NCBI GenBank assembly: GCA_037127255.1
Contig: JBANSL010000012.1
Location: 33,409,115-33,473,114, forward strand
Length of the DNA stretch: 64,000 nt
Direction of reading: 5' to 3'
Source of the DNA: Persicaria tinctoria
Lineage: Eukaryota > Streptophyta > Magnoliopsida > Caryophyllales > Polygonaceae
The position numbers were made by a program, and so were the translations under genes. The notes below the pieces were generated by a model that made no database searches, was not told the origin of the DNA, and saw nothing but the letters and a program-made list of their open reading frames with translations. Within the stretch, counting starts at the first letter, position 1; the number at the start of each line of letters is the position of its first letter. Positions 23,277-34,400 of the stretch are shown in pieces.

Positions 23277-23775
23277 AAAATGGACGAAATAAAACCCTAA
23301 TATCTCTCTCCCACGGCCATTTCTCTCTCCTCCGCTCTCCCTCTCCGCACCCTCCCTTTCAATCTCTCTCCGCTCCGGGAGAGCACCCTGATGCACTATC
23401 GCTGCTCCAGGAGGGCCCCGATCAAGACGGCGACGACTATTCCAGGGCTGCTGGCGGCGGCGGTTGGTCCAATTGGAAGAAGCAGAGCCCCTCCGTTGCC
23501 TCCGGCTCGTCGTCAGCGTGCAATCGCTCCGATCTGAGGCTGCGGCCTGGAAGCCTGCGTCCTGATCGCGTGGTGGACGTCGAGCAAGGCGAGCGGAGCG
23601 AGCGAGTGACCTAGGCCGAGATCTACGGCGCCGCTCCTCCTCGGTACCAGAGGAATGCATCGCGTCCATGGTCGCGCTAACGACGCTGCCTGATGCCTGC
23701 CGCCACGACAGGGAGAAGCAGCTCTACCTCCGCCTTGCCGATCCACCTCTCCTCGTTGACAGCGCTTCCAAGGTA
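23277..23775 (+). other. GC-rich block, possible captured 5' exon
   Basis: Base composition rises sharply over AT-rich flanks. A plus-strand frame from 23669 (MVALTTLPDACRHDREKQ...) ends near AAG followed by GTATTTGTTG, a plausible donor, then an intron-like T-rich stretch. The gene of origin was not recognised. Confidence 0.4.
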
Positions 23776-23907
23776 TTTGTTGTCTGATTGTGCTCAATTT
23801 CAAGTGTTCAATTGGAGTATTTTTCTGAGATCTGTGTGAATTAGGTGAATGATGATTTGTTTTAGGTTAATGAATGCTAAAAATTTAATCAGTGCAATGT
23901 AATCATA

Positions 23908-23936
23908 GAAAATTTGCGCCGAAGGCGCAAATTTTC
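23908..23936. other. Perfect hairpin, 13-bp arms, GAA loop
   Basis: GAAAATTTGCGCC (23908-23920), loop GAA, then the exact reverse complement (23924-23936). Confidence 0.85.
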
Positions 23937-24085
23937 TTCGATTTTTTAAGTGTTGGAGTCGATTTTGAAGTCTCAAGGTGTTTGTGTTTATGTTTCTTTG
24001 TCAAATTGCACTATGAAGGCTTTGAAATTGAGCATACATGTGACAGATTTTGCTTCTGACTAATCGATCTTTGCTTCCGACTGTT

Positions 24086-24122
24086 TTCCTTATCAATCGA
24101 TCGAAGATCGATTGATAAGGAA
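24086..24122. other. Perfect hairpin, 17-bp arms, GAA loop
   Basis: TTCCTTATCAATCGATC (24086-24102), loop GAA, then the exact reverse complement (24106-24122). It has the same loop as the hairpin at 23908 and lies about 170 bp away, in intron-like sequence. Confidence 0.88.
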
Positions 24123-24317
24123 CTCGATTTTGTTTGTGATGGATTGCAATTGCTGAAATGTGGTCATTTAATCCAACATTGTGCTAGCTTTAATCATAAT
24201 CAGTGTTTGTGCAGTGCTAGATAGGCTGGCTTTGATTCAAGACCCTATAATTCATAATGTTGTGCATTTGTTTATTTAAAAAGAGTTAAGGCTAGGCTGT
24301 TTATTGGTGCATTTCAG

Positions 24318-24362
24318 GAGGAAGAGTTAAAAGGTTCTGTTCTCATCTTTGCAAACAAGCAG
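24318..24362 (+). pseudogene. Captured exon resembling ARL1 GTPase
   Basis: A 45-bp exon-like block reads EEELKGSVLIFANKQ, bounded by TTTCAG before and GTTAGT after, so both splice signals are kept. The NKQ(D) guanine-specificity motif preceded by EEELKG.V is typical of the ARF-like GTPase ARL1 of Golgi membranes. No other part of the gene is nearby. It is a transduplicated fragment, not a functional gene. Confidence 0.65.
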
Positions 24363-24552
24363 GTTAGTGTTATGCCCTGGAATTCTTGAGCTGGATTATT
24401 AACCAAGCACACCACTCACTCTCTCTCTCTGATGTGTTGCGTGTACCTGTGTTGAGCAATAGCTCCATTCTTGCTGATCCCCTTGGAGCAATGCCCATCC
24501 TCAAGGTAAATTTTGATTTAAATTTTGAGGAATGTATTCTGTTTTGCTATAG

Positions 24553-24643
24553 GTTTGGTCCTTCATGCTGTCAATTTGTGATTGCTGGCCTAGGTGATGG
24601 AGACAAGCCATTCATCTGCACTATGGATTCAATTGGTGCCAAG
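24553..24643 (+). pseudogene. Captured exon resembling 20S proteasome beta-3
   Basis: After a TTTGCTATAG acceptor the frame reads FGPSCCQFVIAGLGDGDK then PFICTMDSIGAK. This closely resembles the PVIAGLG..KPFICTMDSIGA segment of proteasome subunit beta type 3 (PBC1 in Arabidopsis), with substitutions. The remainder of the gene is absent. Together with the ARL1-like exon it shows that this element holds pieces of at least two host genes in the same orientation. Confidence 0.78.
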
Positions 24644-25289
24644 TTTGTACTTATGTTCTTATTGTGTGCGTCTAAATTATTTTTCCTTTTGACGTTGTGT
24701 GACCAAGATCATAATTAGACCATAAATAATCCTCTTACATATATATGATATTGGCTTTCAAATCTTGCTTTAGTAGTTAAGCTGCTCACATTGGCATCAA
24801 TCCCAACTTCCAGCTCAGTATCTAGTTTTGTTAAGTCAATTTGTATATATACAAAAAGGTGTTTTCCCCCTAGCAACTAGATCCACTTGACACTGGATCT
24901 GCTCATTGAAGGATAAAGTGCTCTTCCATAGGTTTTAACTGTTCTTAATTTTCAGTAAGCAACAAGTAGCAAGCAGCTATATGACATAAAAGATGGATGA
25001 ATTGAATTGAAGGGTTTTAAGTTACATTGTTGACTATCTCTTTCTCTCTCTACTTTACCTTGAAATTTTCATATTTTAGCACTTTAAATTGCACATGTTT
25101 ACTACGGGTATTTTCCCACAAAATGATTCTCTTGAGTTATGTCACTATGGATGGAAAAATGTAGTTGTCAAATTTTCATATTTTAGCACTTTAAGTTGCA
25201 CATGTAGTTGTCAAATTTCAGTAAGATATAGTTGTCAAATCTCAGTAAGATAGCAGCAAAAATCTGACTATTATTTTATTATTTTGTGA

Positions 25290-25361
25290 AGCCTATTAGC
25301 TCAAATCGGTAGAGCGTTGTGTACAAACACAAAGATACGGGTTCAAATCCCGTATAGGCTA
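25290..25361 (+). pseudogene. tRNA-like sequence with 6-nt anticodon loop
   Basis: The acceptor arms AGCCTAT and ATAGGCT pair perfectly. The D stem is GCTC/GAGC, the T arm is ACGGG-TTCAAAT-CCCGT, and both internal promoter boxes are intact (TAGCTCAAATCGG and GGTTCAAATCC). The anticodon stem TTGTG/CACAA closes a loop of only six bases (TACAAA) where tRNAs need seven. It is probably a tRNA-derived repeat rather than a decoding tRNA. The closest visible layout is tRNA-Ile. Confidence 0.65.
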
Positions 25362-25439
25362 TCGTGTTGTTGGTTGTGTAAACTTTGGTTGAAGCATTGA
25401 GCCATTTGAATTGGAGACAAATAGAATGAAAAGTGTTTC

Positions 25440-26230
25440 TTGGAGGTGCTGACATAAATAAAATACAGTTGTGCAAATCTAAAATACAGCTGTGCAAATC
25501 AGTGTCAGCACTAATTGTAACTAATATCAGTGTGTCAACACTAATTGTATCTATATAATATCAGTGTCATCACTAATTGTAACTAATATCAGTGTCAGCA
25601 TTAATTTTCAGCACTAGTTGTGCAAAAATAAAGTATTGATGAGCAAAAATAAGAGCATGTTGTGCAATAATTTATTGAGAAAGTATGAAATTATTTGAGC
25701 GAAAATAAGATCATGTTGAGAACAAATTCACGAGTCTCGATTGTTGTGCAAAAATAACCTATAATTGAGCAAAAATAAGATGATGTTGAGCAAAATTTCA
25801 CCAATCTCCCATGTTGTGCAATTATTGTCTATTGATGAGCAAAAATAAGACCATGTTGTGCAATAATCTATTAAAAAAGTATAAAATTATATTTAAAAAA
25901 AGTAAGATCATGTTGAGACACAATTTCACAAGTCTCGAATGTTGTGCAAAAATAAAGTATTGATGAGCAAAAATAAAAGCATGTTGTGCAATAATTTATT
26001 GAGAACGTATGAAATTATTTGAGAGAAAATACGATCATGTTGAAAACAAATTCACAAGTCTCGATTGTTGTGCAAAATATAATATATTGTTGAGCAAAAA
26101 TAAGAACATGTTGACCATAATTCCACCAATCCCCATGTTGTGCAATCATAGTCTATTGATGAGCAAATATAAGAGTACACTGTGTCGTGCAAATATAAAA
26201 GTACATTGTGCAAACTTAACCGTAATTTGT
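25440..26230. repeat. Degenerate GTTGTGCAA / GAGCAAAAATAA repeats
   Basis: Phrases such as TGTTGTGCAAAAATAA, GATGAGCAAAAATAAGA and GTGTCAGCACTAATTGTAA recur irregularly. No coding content is supported. Confidence 0.6.
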
Positions 26231-26237
26231 GCAAATA

Positions 26238-26410
26238 GAGTCGTGCAACTCTTAAAACAAGAGTCGTACAACTCTTACAACAGAGTCGTGCAACTCTTAA
26301 AACAGAGTCGTGTAACTCTTACAAGAGAGTCGTGCAACTCTTAAAACAAGAGTCGTGCAACTCTTACAACAAAGTCATGCAACTCTTACAACAGGGTCGT
26401 GCAACTCTTA
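26238..26410. repeat. Minisatellite, eight 22-23-bp units
   Basis: Head-to-tail units of GAGTCGTGCAACTCTTAAAACA with alternating AAAACA/ACAACA ends and few substitutions. The core GAGTYGTGCAACTC is nearly self-complementary. Confidence 0.85.
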
Positions 26411-26994
26411 GCCAAAGTTGAGCAAAAATAAGATGACGTTGAGCAAAATTTCACCAATCCCCCATGTTGTGCAATTATTGTCTAGTATTTTTTTTTTACA
26501 TTTTGTCGTGCAAATATAAGAGTATGTTGTGCAAATATAACCGTAAGTTGTGCAAATATACCATTTTGTTGTGCAAATATAATAGTTGCAAATATAAGAG
26601 TTTAAAGTTGCACTTTTTTCCGTGTCAGCACTTTTTTTCCCATGTCAGCACTTTTTTTAGAGTTGCACAAGCAAGGATAACAATTTCACAAAGAATCGAA
26701 GAAGCACGTGACAAATGAATCATAAGCCGATCAAATAATGTCGAACAATTCCATCAAGCCTAGATAACAATTTCACAAATATGATCCAAATCTATTTTTT
26801 TTTTCTACATGGATAACAATTTTTTTTTACTTTATAATATTATCCGTGCGCATTTTATTCTAATTTGTGCACTTTTTATTCTATTTGTGTCAGCACTTTT
26901 TTTGAATAATTTTTTTAACGTCAGCACTTTTTTAAAATAAGATCATGTTGAGAATAAATTCACAAGTCTCGATTGTCGTGCAAATCTTAAAATA

Positions 26995-27141
26995 GAGTCG
27001 TGCATTTCTTACAACAGAGTCGTGCAACTCTTCCAACAGAGGCGTGCAACTCTTAAAATAGAGTTGTGCAACTCTTACAACAGAGTCGTGCAACTCTTAA
27101 AACAGAGTCGTGCAACTCTTAACACAGAGTCGTGCAACTCT
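26995..27141. repeat. Minisatellite, seven 21-22-bp units
   Basis: Same unit as the array at 26238, about 600 bp away, including one unit with the fully palindromic core GAGTTGTGCAACTC near 27061. Confidence 0.85.
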
Positions 27142-27539
27142 AAAATTTCATAGTGTTATTCATGAAATTTATAGTTTTATTCATACAAGTTTGTGTATTC
27201 TTTTTTAAACATTAATTCAATATTATAGAATAATATTTTAGGTTTTATAATGTAATAAGACAAGTTTGTGTATTCTTTTTTATATGTCAGCACAATTCTG
27301 TCATCGGTCTTCTCAACATGTTGAGCAAATTTTCACCACTGGTTGTAACTAATATCAGTGTCAGCACTAATTGTAACTAATATAAGACTACGCTATGCAA
27401 ATTTAACTATAAGTTGTGCAAATATAACATTTTGTTGTGCAAAAAAAAAATATATAGATTATGAATCACATAATAAAATATAGATGGTTTTTTTTAATTT
27501 CTCATATTCATAGGGTGATTTTTGTAATTTGATAAAAAC

Positions 27540-28260
27540 TTCATCCCCTTCCTCACGATTCTGCGAAGAGGAAAGGTGTGCGCTCGCCTCCGCCTCCGAT
27601 CGTCTCCGGCTCACTCCACCTCGCCGCCTCCACCGTCTCCGGCTCACTCCTCCGCTCGGCCGCCACCGCCTCCGGCGCTTCGCTCGCTCCCTCGCTTCGC
27701 CGCTCGCTTGCCACCGCCTCCGACTCCCTCGCTCGCCACCGCCTCCGACGTTCCCTCGCTCGCTCGGTCGCTAGACCTCCCTCCGGCTGCTCGACATCGC
27801 CAGATTCACTTTCTCCCCCACTCAGATCTGAAACCTCCATTGTTGCCACTGTTCACTTTCTCCATAAACTACGAGCGCTCAGATCTGAAAATTTGTCGAT
27901 GCCTCCGAATCGACAAAATTTCGATTGAGCGGGACAATTAACCACCTAAATCATGTAGTTCCAAAGAATTTCGATTCAGAAAACCTCGCAATCAAGCTCA
28001 ATTGAGCGCAGCGATTAACAAAAATTGAAGCGAAACACAGGAATCTCAGATCTGATATTGATGATGAGGATATTGATGAAGACGACTAGGTTCCACTGCG
28101 TCGGCGAAGATGACGATTAGGTTCCACAACATGTTGAAGATGACGGAGATTGAAGACGGCGGAGGAGAGCGATTCGACCTTGGAAGAGAGCGAAGTGGAG
28201 GCGAGATCCGAAGACTCGACAGGCAGCGAGTGAATGTCCGTACAAAGCGAAATTAGGTAT
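27540..28260. other. GC-rich block near right end of MULE-like element
   Basis: C-rich simple-sequence DNA (CTCGCC, CCGCCTCC repeats) gives long open frames of Pro/Ser/Leu on one strand and Glu/Ala/Arg on the other, with no recognisable domain. It might be captured 5' exon sequence but cannot be assigned. Confidence 0.4.
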
Positions 28261-28347
28261 ATATAGCGGCTATTTCGCAAATTTGTCCAAACCCGCATCT
28301 ATTTTGCAAATTTGTTCAATTAATGTGCCTATTTCGCAAATTTTTTC

Positions 28348-28600
28348 AATTAAAATGACACAAAAAATCGCGGATGTAATTTGATTTGGTAATAGAAAGG
28401 CAATTTTGTAAGGTAAGAAGTGCATAAATAATATCATTATTACCATAGATAATAGAATAATTATTGAAATAAATAAATTAAAAATAGATGGCCAAAATTT
28501 AACACGTGTCACAATATTAGTCGTTAAAAAAAAGCGGGAAAATTTTCAATGACAATGCAACACGTGTCCTAAACAGCTTCTACTTTAGTATTGTTTAGGA
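28348..28600. repeat. Tandem repeat copy 2, right part
   Basis: It resumes the unit after the MULE-like insertion, beginning with the second copy of AATTAAAATG. Confidence 0.85.
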
Positions 28601-28938
28601 TATGACGGATGTGATTTGATTTGCAAAAACAAAGCCAATTTTATAAGGAAATAAATCACAAATTATAGGATAATAGAAGTATATGATTTGGTAGACAAAT
28701 TAAAATGACACAAAAAATTACAGATGTAATTTTATTTGGTAATAGAAAGGCAATTTTGTAAGGTAAGAAGTGCATACATAATATCATTATTACCATAGAT
28801 AATAGAATAATTATTGAAATAAATTAATTAAAAATAGATGGCCAAAATTTAACACGTGACACAATATTAGTCGTTAAAAAAAAGCGGGAAAATTTTCAAT
28901 GACAATGCGATACGTGTCCTAAGCAGCTTCTACTTTAG
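28601..28938. repeat. Tandem repeat copy 3
   Basis: It again starts TATGACGGATGTGATTTGAT and ends CTACTTTAG, with scattered substitutions against copies 1 and 2. Confidence 0.85.
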
Positions 28939-29397
28939 ATGAGCTAAATAAAGGTTCATAAAGATGAAGATCTAGTTAGATAAAAACACGTTTTTAAAGA
29001 ATGGCTTTTAATAGAAGAAAACAAGCCAAGAGATGCTAAAATGTACATTGAGCACAATGAAGACTCCGCAGAATAATCATCTCTCATCGAAGTAGAGAAC
29101 AATTGAACGCAGGCCTCTTATGATTCTTACATAAGCAAGGAGATTTTAACAGAAGCCCACCGGGAGAATTCAACTTGCTAGAACTACTCGAAACAGCAAA
29201 CCCGTTCCGGCTAGCAGTTCCTTCTGCATAACTGGTTGCAACCGGGTAAACAGGGGTTAATGTCCTTAAGCAAACAAATGATAATCTCTCCTTGTTACTC
29301 TTTGACCTGTGTCGAACTGTCGTTCATGTATATTCACAATCTGAACCAAGAAAGAAAAAGAGTGTAATCTTGCTCAGGAAGTTCTTTATGAGTGCTG
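28939..29397. other. FTSH4 3' flank and presumed 3' UTR
   Basis: No other gene is visible. The transcript end of FTSH4 should fall here, but no exact AATAAA was seen on the minus strand, so the poly(A) site is not placed. Confidence 0.5.
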
Positions 29398-31379
29398 TTA
29401 TGATGACCCAACAGGCGCTATGCCCTTGCTCTTGGCTGCTGCAGCAGTTGCAGCTGCAGCAGCAGCAGCTGCAGCTGCAGCGGCAGATGCCGCTGCTGCT
29501 GCTGCAGGGGCTGATGGTGGTACAGGATTGGATTGTGAGGTCGGCTGCGTACACACTGCCTGTTGTTGTTTCGGCTGCTGAGAGTCAACCTGAGTGAGGA
29601 GGACCTTGATTTGGTTGCCTGTGAGAGTCTCGTTCTCGAGCAATGAATTGGCAAGGGCGTGGAGCTCCTTGTTGTGGGTCGTTAGTATCGTCTTTGCATT
29701 ATTGTAAGCTTGCTGGAGAAGGTTCTTAACCTCCTTCTCTATGAGCAGCCTGGTCTCGGTGCTCATACTCTTTCCGTTGTCATCATAGTTGTGGGTGACG
29801 ACACCAACCTCCTTGCTCATGCCATACTTGGTGATCATTGCTCGAGCGAGTTGGGTGGCCTGGCTGAGGTCAGACGACGCTCCAGAGGTGACTTCATCCT
29901 CACCGAAGATGAGCTCCTCAGCGACCCGGCCACCCATGCAAACATCAAGCCTGGCGAGCATCTGCTTTCGGGAGATGCTCGTCTCATCCTTTTCAGGAAG
30001 CTGGGAGACCATCCCTAGGGCCATCCCCCGAGGGACAATTGTCGCTTTGTGTACAGGGAGTGCTCCATCAGTATGCATGGCTACTAGAGCATGCCCACCC
30101 TCATGGTAAGCTGTCAGCTTCCTGGACTCCTCGGAGATGACAGCTGACTTACGCTCACTTCCCATCATGATCCTGTCCTTGGCATATTCCATGTCATCCA
30201 TGCTTACTGCCTTGGCACCGTCCATTGCAGCTTTCAGAGCAGCAACATTAACCAGGTTCGCAAGGTCAGCACCAGAAAATCCAGGAGTTCCTCTCGCAAT
30301 GATCATCAGGTCAACATCATCAGCTTTCAAAACCTAATTAAAAAAAATGGCAATTGAAATGATGAATAAACCAGTTACAAGTATTTAATAATCTGAAAAG
30401 CAAAGATGGGACCAAAATGGCAAAGGTTTGCATAGTTTAACCAAAGGATGATTATGTATTGTAGGATTCATCATAATATTAAAGTAGCAGTAAGAGTGCA
30501 ATTTGGTAGTAATAAACAAGAATACCAGAAGGCTTATCAAAACCATTACAAAATAGATAAATCACAGAAGAAGACAACTAGCTGAGAAGCCTCGGTTTAC
30601 CATTGTGATAAAATACTTGGACAATGATAACAAAAGAAATCTAATTACTCCTAAAGTATCACTCGGACATTATTTATGGGCAAAGGAATCCCACCAGTTT
30701 GGTCTAACCTTCTTTCTTAAGCTTTTCAGAGAAAGTCCATTTCTTGAAAGAAAACTTCAGAAATTTCAATTCCTTGGTTTATCTGAAACAAAACATTCCC
30801 CAGAAGTTTGCAAAAGTGGACAGATGAAAAGGAAGAAACAAAGAAGTCAAAACTTATATCCCTGCCAGACCTGTGCGAAATGAAGCGTGTGAAAATTAAA
30901 CAAGAAAGTTCACCCAAAAAAAATGCCCTTGCTTAAGCAAAGTTATTTCAGAACTAGGACACTAGAATTTCAGTGAAGAAAAAAGAAAAAGAAAGTACGG
31001 AGTATCTTGTACTGAATAAAATATGAATAAACAATTATGTTTCTGCCACCATACCTTGGACATGTGAGACTCCAAAATCTGCCTGCGACCTTCAACATCA
31101 GGATTGGGAACGACAATGTGACGGTCAAAGCGCCCAGGTCGGACGAGCGCCTTGTCTAATGATTCGGGAAAATTAGTGGCTGCAATCACAATAATTCCTT
31201 CATTTTGCTTGAAACCATCCAGCTCAACAAGCAACTGATTTAATGTCATCTTCATGTACTGTTGATCTTTCGGATTACGGCTTCCTCCAATTGCATCAAT
31301 CTCATCAATAAAAATGATACAGGGTGACCTTTTCTTTGCTGCAGAAAACAGATCCCTCACTCGTCTAGCTCCAACACCA

Positions 31380-31420
<41 letters not shown>

Positions 31421-34400
31421 GGGTACCCCAGCCTCTCCGGCAATGGCTCTAGCTAGCATAGTCTTGCCAGTTCCAGGAGGACCAACAAGTAACACACCTT
31501 TGGGGAGTTTCCCTCCAAGACGGGTAAACCTCTGCAAACATCAAAAGATAGCATGAGATGACCAGGTGGTAAAAGAAGAAAAACATCAACTAGCTTTGCA
31601 TGGATAAACATGTGATCATTGATATGGATGTATGTCTACAATAACAACAAAATAAAAACAACTACTTGAGCAATAATCAACCATAAAACAAACTACCGTT
31701 CTAAGAATGCTCTAGAGAAGCACCACACACATACAATTAAATGTAACAAAATTGCGAGGCACTCTGAAGTCAGAATTAATTAGAAACCAAAGTAATAAAT
31801 TGAAAGATAAAGGACGGAATTATACAAATAACAACTCATCCCTGTAACGGATTATTGATAAAGAACGGGATTCACCCTTCTAACACAAAAGCTTAAGTCA
31901 TTGTGTATGGGATTCATCATCCCTTAATAGGTAGTCTAACAAAGAAACGGACTCAAACTAAACAGCTCAGATACCATGTTAAACTCGAAGAATCTCCCGA
32001 TCTTGCTCAAAGACGGTGTTAAACTCTAAGAATCTCCTGGTCGAGCCATGAGAATTAGGAGTGGTGTCGGGTTTTTATTTTATTTTTTGATTATATGGTC
32101 AAAATCCACCATTCTAACACAAAAACTTAAGCCATTGTATCGGAATTTTACATCCCATATATTTTATTTTTATGTTCACTCCATAATCAATGTGGGATCC
32201 CAACACTTGTCAATAAAGATGACATGAAGTAGATCATATGTGGCACTAGTTAAACTGAGCACTCCAACCAGAAGCACAAATGACAAACCTTGGGATCTCG
32301 AAGATAATGAACAATCTCTTCCAACTCAGCTTTTGCTTCATCAACACCCTTCACATCACTAAATTTAGTATTAGACTCCATACTAGGCTGAACCTCTTCA
32401 TTGAGTCCCAGACCTGTATAGGAAAAAAGGTGAGAACCCCGGATGAATCCTCTGTATCATCAGATAAAATCAGAGCCATACTTTACTGGCTCCACCAGAC
32501 CACCAAGCCTGTCACTCTTAACTTCAGTTCCATTGAGAAAGATTCTTAGTTAACAAAAGAATGAGATTAATACCTTTACTGATTCCCCTGTCTTCAATCA
32601 GTGCTCCAACTCCTGAAATTAAAAGGAATGCAAGCGCAATGGTTCTGAAAGTGCGCCACAGTTGTTCTTTGAAATGCCCTCCTTCGGCAGTTACCATATG
32701 GATAGGAGCACTAGCAGTTCCGAGCACTCCGTCCTTTGTAACCTTCCCCGCATTCTGGAAGGCTGACAGACCAACCAAGTTTTCCTCGGCAGCAGCTGTG
32801 TGAGTAGTGCCATAAATTCCTGCATGACAGTACAGTCATTCCTCCGTGAATCTAGGAAAAAAAGTTTAATCGGAAATGCAATGTATAATAAAAACAATTT
32901 CCCACATTAGTGACCAAATACATGGAAGTTAGAAGTATCTTTTTATTTTATTTTATTTTTAATCACAAATGCTAGATCCATTTGGTAGAAGACAGGTCAA
33001 CGGAGTTGAAAAATCAAAGGATAAAAGTAGAGTCAGATTTCTATATAATAAGACAATTCACTAAATAGACATAAGAAATAACACAAAAGAGTCCAATTAA
33101 AGGGAGAAAATTGCACAGGAACGTTGTATACAAATTTTCTGGCATTTAGCCCAAAAAAAAACTCCATATTATGGAATATACATATATAACTTGACAAAAA
33201 GTAGAAAGAAAAGACCCTAAAATTGAGATAACTTATCAACAAACTACCAATTAGACTAAGAAAAGGCGTTTTAAATGGCACTATAATTTTACGTTTAAAT
33301 CTTAGTAGGCTTATCCAACTTTTGAGAACTAGTACAGGTGTAACAAGTTACAAATTACGAACCAAGTTTGACATCTTACTATACACAGCAGCAATTACAG
33401 TGCAAATTTCAAACAGTGTCCATTACATATTCAAACACTGAGAGCCCATTTGGTATAAATTTGAAAAGTTAAACGGAAACAAGATAAATGTAGTCTATTT
33501 TTAATTTAAGATACATTGTTAGAAATGTTAATCATTACCCCCATCTCCCAAATTTTCATCCCTCCTCCCAATCATCCATTCGAGGAAGGGTAACCATATC
33601 TCCTATACTCCTCTAATCATTACCACTCTTATCTTAATTTTTATGCAAAAATGAACATTTCTCTCTCACCTAAACTCACAAAACTTCTCTACAATATATT
33701 TTGTCATACAAAATTTGTTTCCATTCCGTTTACCTTATATAATCTTATACCAAATGAGCCCTAAGTGAGGAAAGACTTCAATGAAATTTAAACAATCTCC
33801 ATAGATGATACTATAAACTATCTGTAAACCAAATGCTATTATTACAGATGGAGGTTATCAAAACATTGTTTTGTTTTGTAGCGTTTTTATTCATTGAACC
33901 ATGAAGGATATATAGTATCATGGTAGTAAGTAGTAACTGACTATCAACATTATAAATTCCCCAAGGATAGAAATCAAAGCCATAAAATAGAAAATGCAAT
34001 CATCTAATTATGATCCGTATAAGGAAAACATATGTCAACACCCACCTCTCTGCAATGTCCTAAACAATTCACTGTCATCCAATCTATCCACCTTGACCAA
34101 AGCCTTAACATACTCGGCAACAGCTGTAGGGCTAGAGTGGAGTGAAGGATGAGACTCAAAAATTCTGATCACCGCTTCAGGATCATTTCTACGTGACAGC
34201 TCCCTAAGATAATACACGTCCACCCCACCATCTGTTTCACGAACTCTGCGAGCAAAACTGCTCATATATCTCGACCGAAACAAATCATGGATACGTGTAA
34301 ACTGACTTCCTGTAGAATAAACATACTTAGAAAACAAACTTACTATAAGAAGTGAATAGTTACCTTAAATTAACTAAATGGCAGAAATCCATGACAGAAC

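Larger units (their letters stand above)
23235..28347. mobile_element. MULE-like element carrying host gene pieces
   Basis: A 5.1-kb insertion in tandem-repeat copy 2 is flanked by identical AATTAAAATG (23225-23234 and 28348-28357), a 9-10-bp duplication as for Mutator-like elements. The ends are weakly inverted: TTTTGCAAAATAGCCAC on the left matches ATTTGCGAAATAGGCAC on the right with about three mismatches. There is no transposase. The interior holds ARL1-like and proteasome beta-3-like exons, two perfect hairpins, a tRNA-like sequence, long minisatellite tracts and two GC-rich blocks, so it is probably a Pack-MULE or a composite. Confidence 0.75.

Noticed and set aside
25290..25361. Functional nuclear tRNA gene
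   Set aside because: The cloverleaf and promoter boxes are good, but the anticodon loop has six bases and no pol III T-run follows closely; two similar copies share the defect.
27553..27941. Overlapping ORFs in several frames at 27.5-27.9 kb
   Set aside because: Simple C-rich repeats keep several frames open; no family resemblance.
29292..30337. Plus-strand ORFs and a Gln/Leu-rich ORF opposite FTSH4
   Set aside because: They are antisense shadows of the last FTSH4 exon and its alanine repeat.
31840..32170. Cassandra-type TRIM with an embedded 5S rRNA
   Set aside because: The PBS and short direct repeats fit a TRIM, but no 5S promoter or 5S-like block is present.
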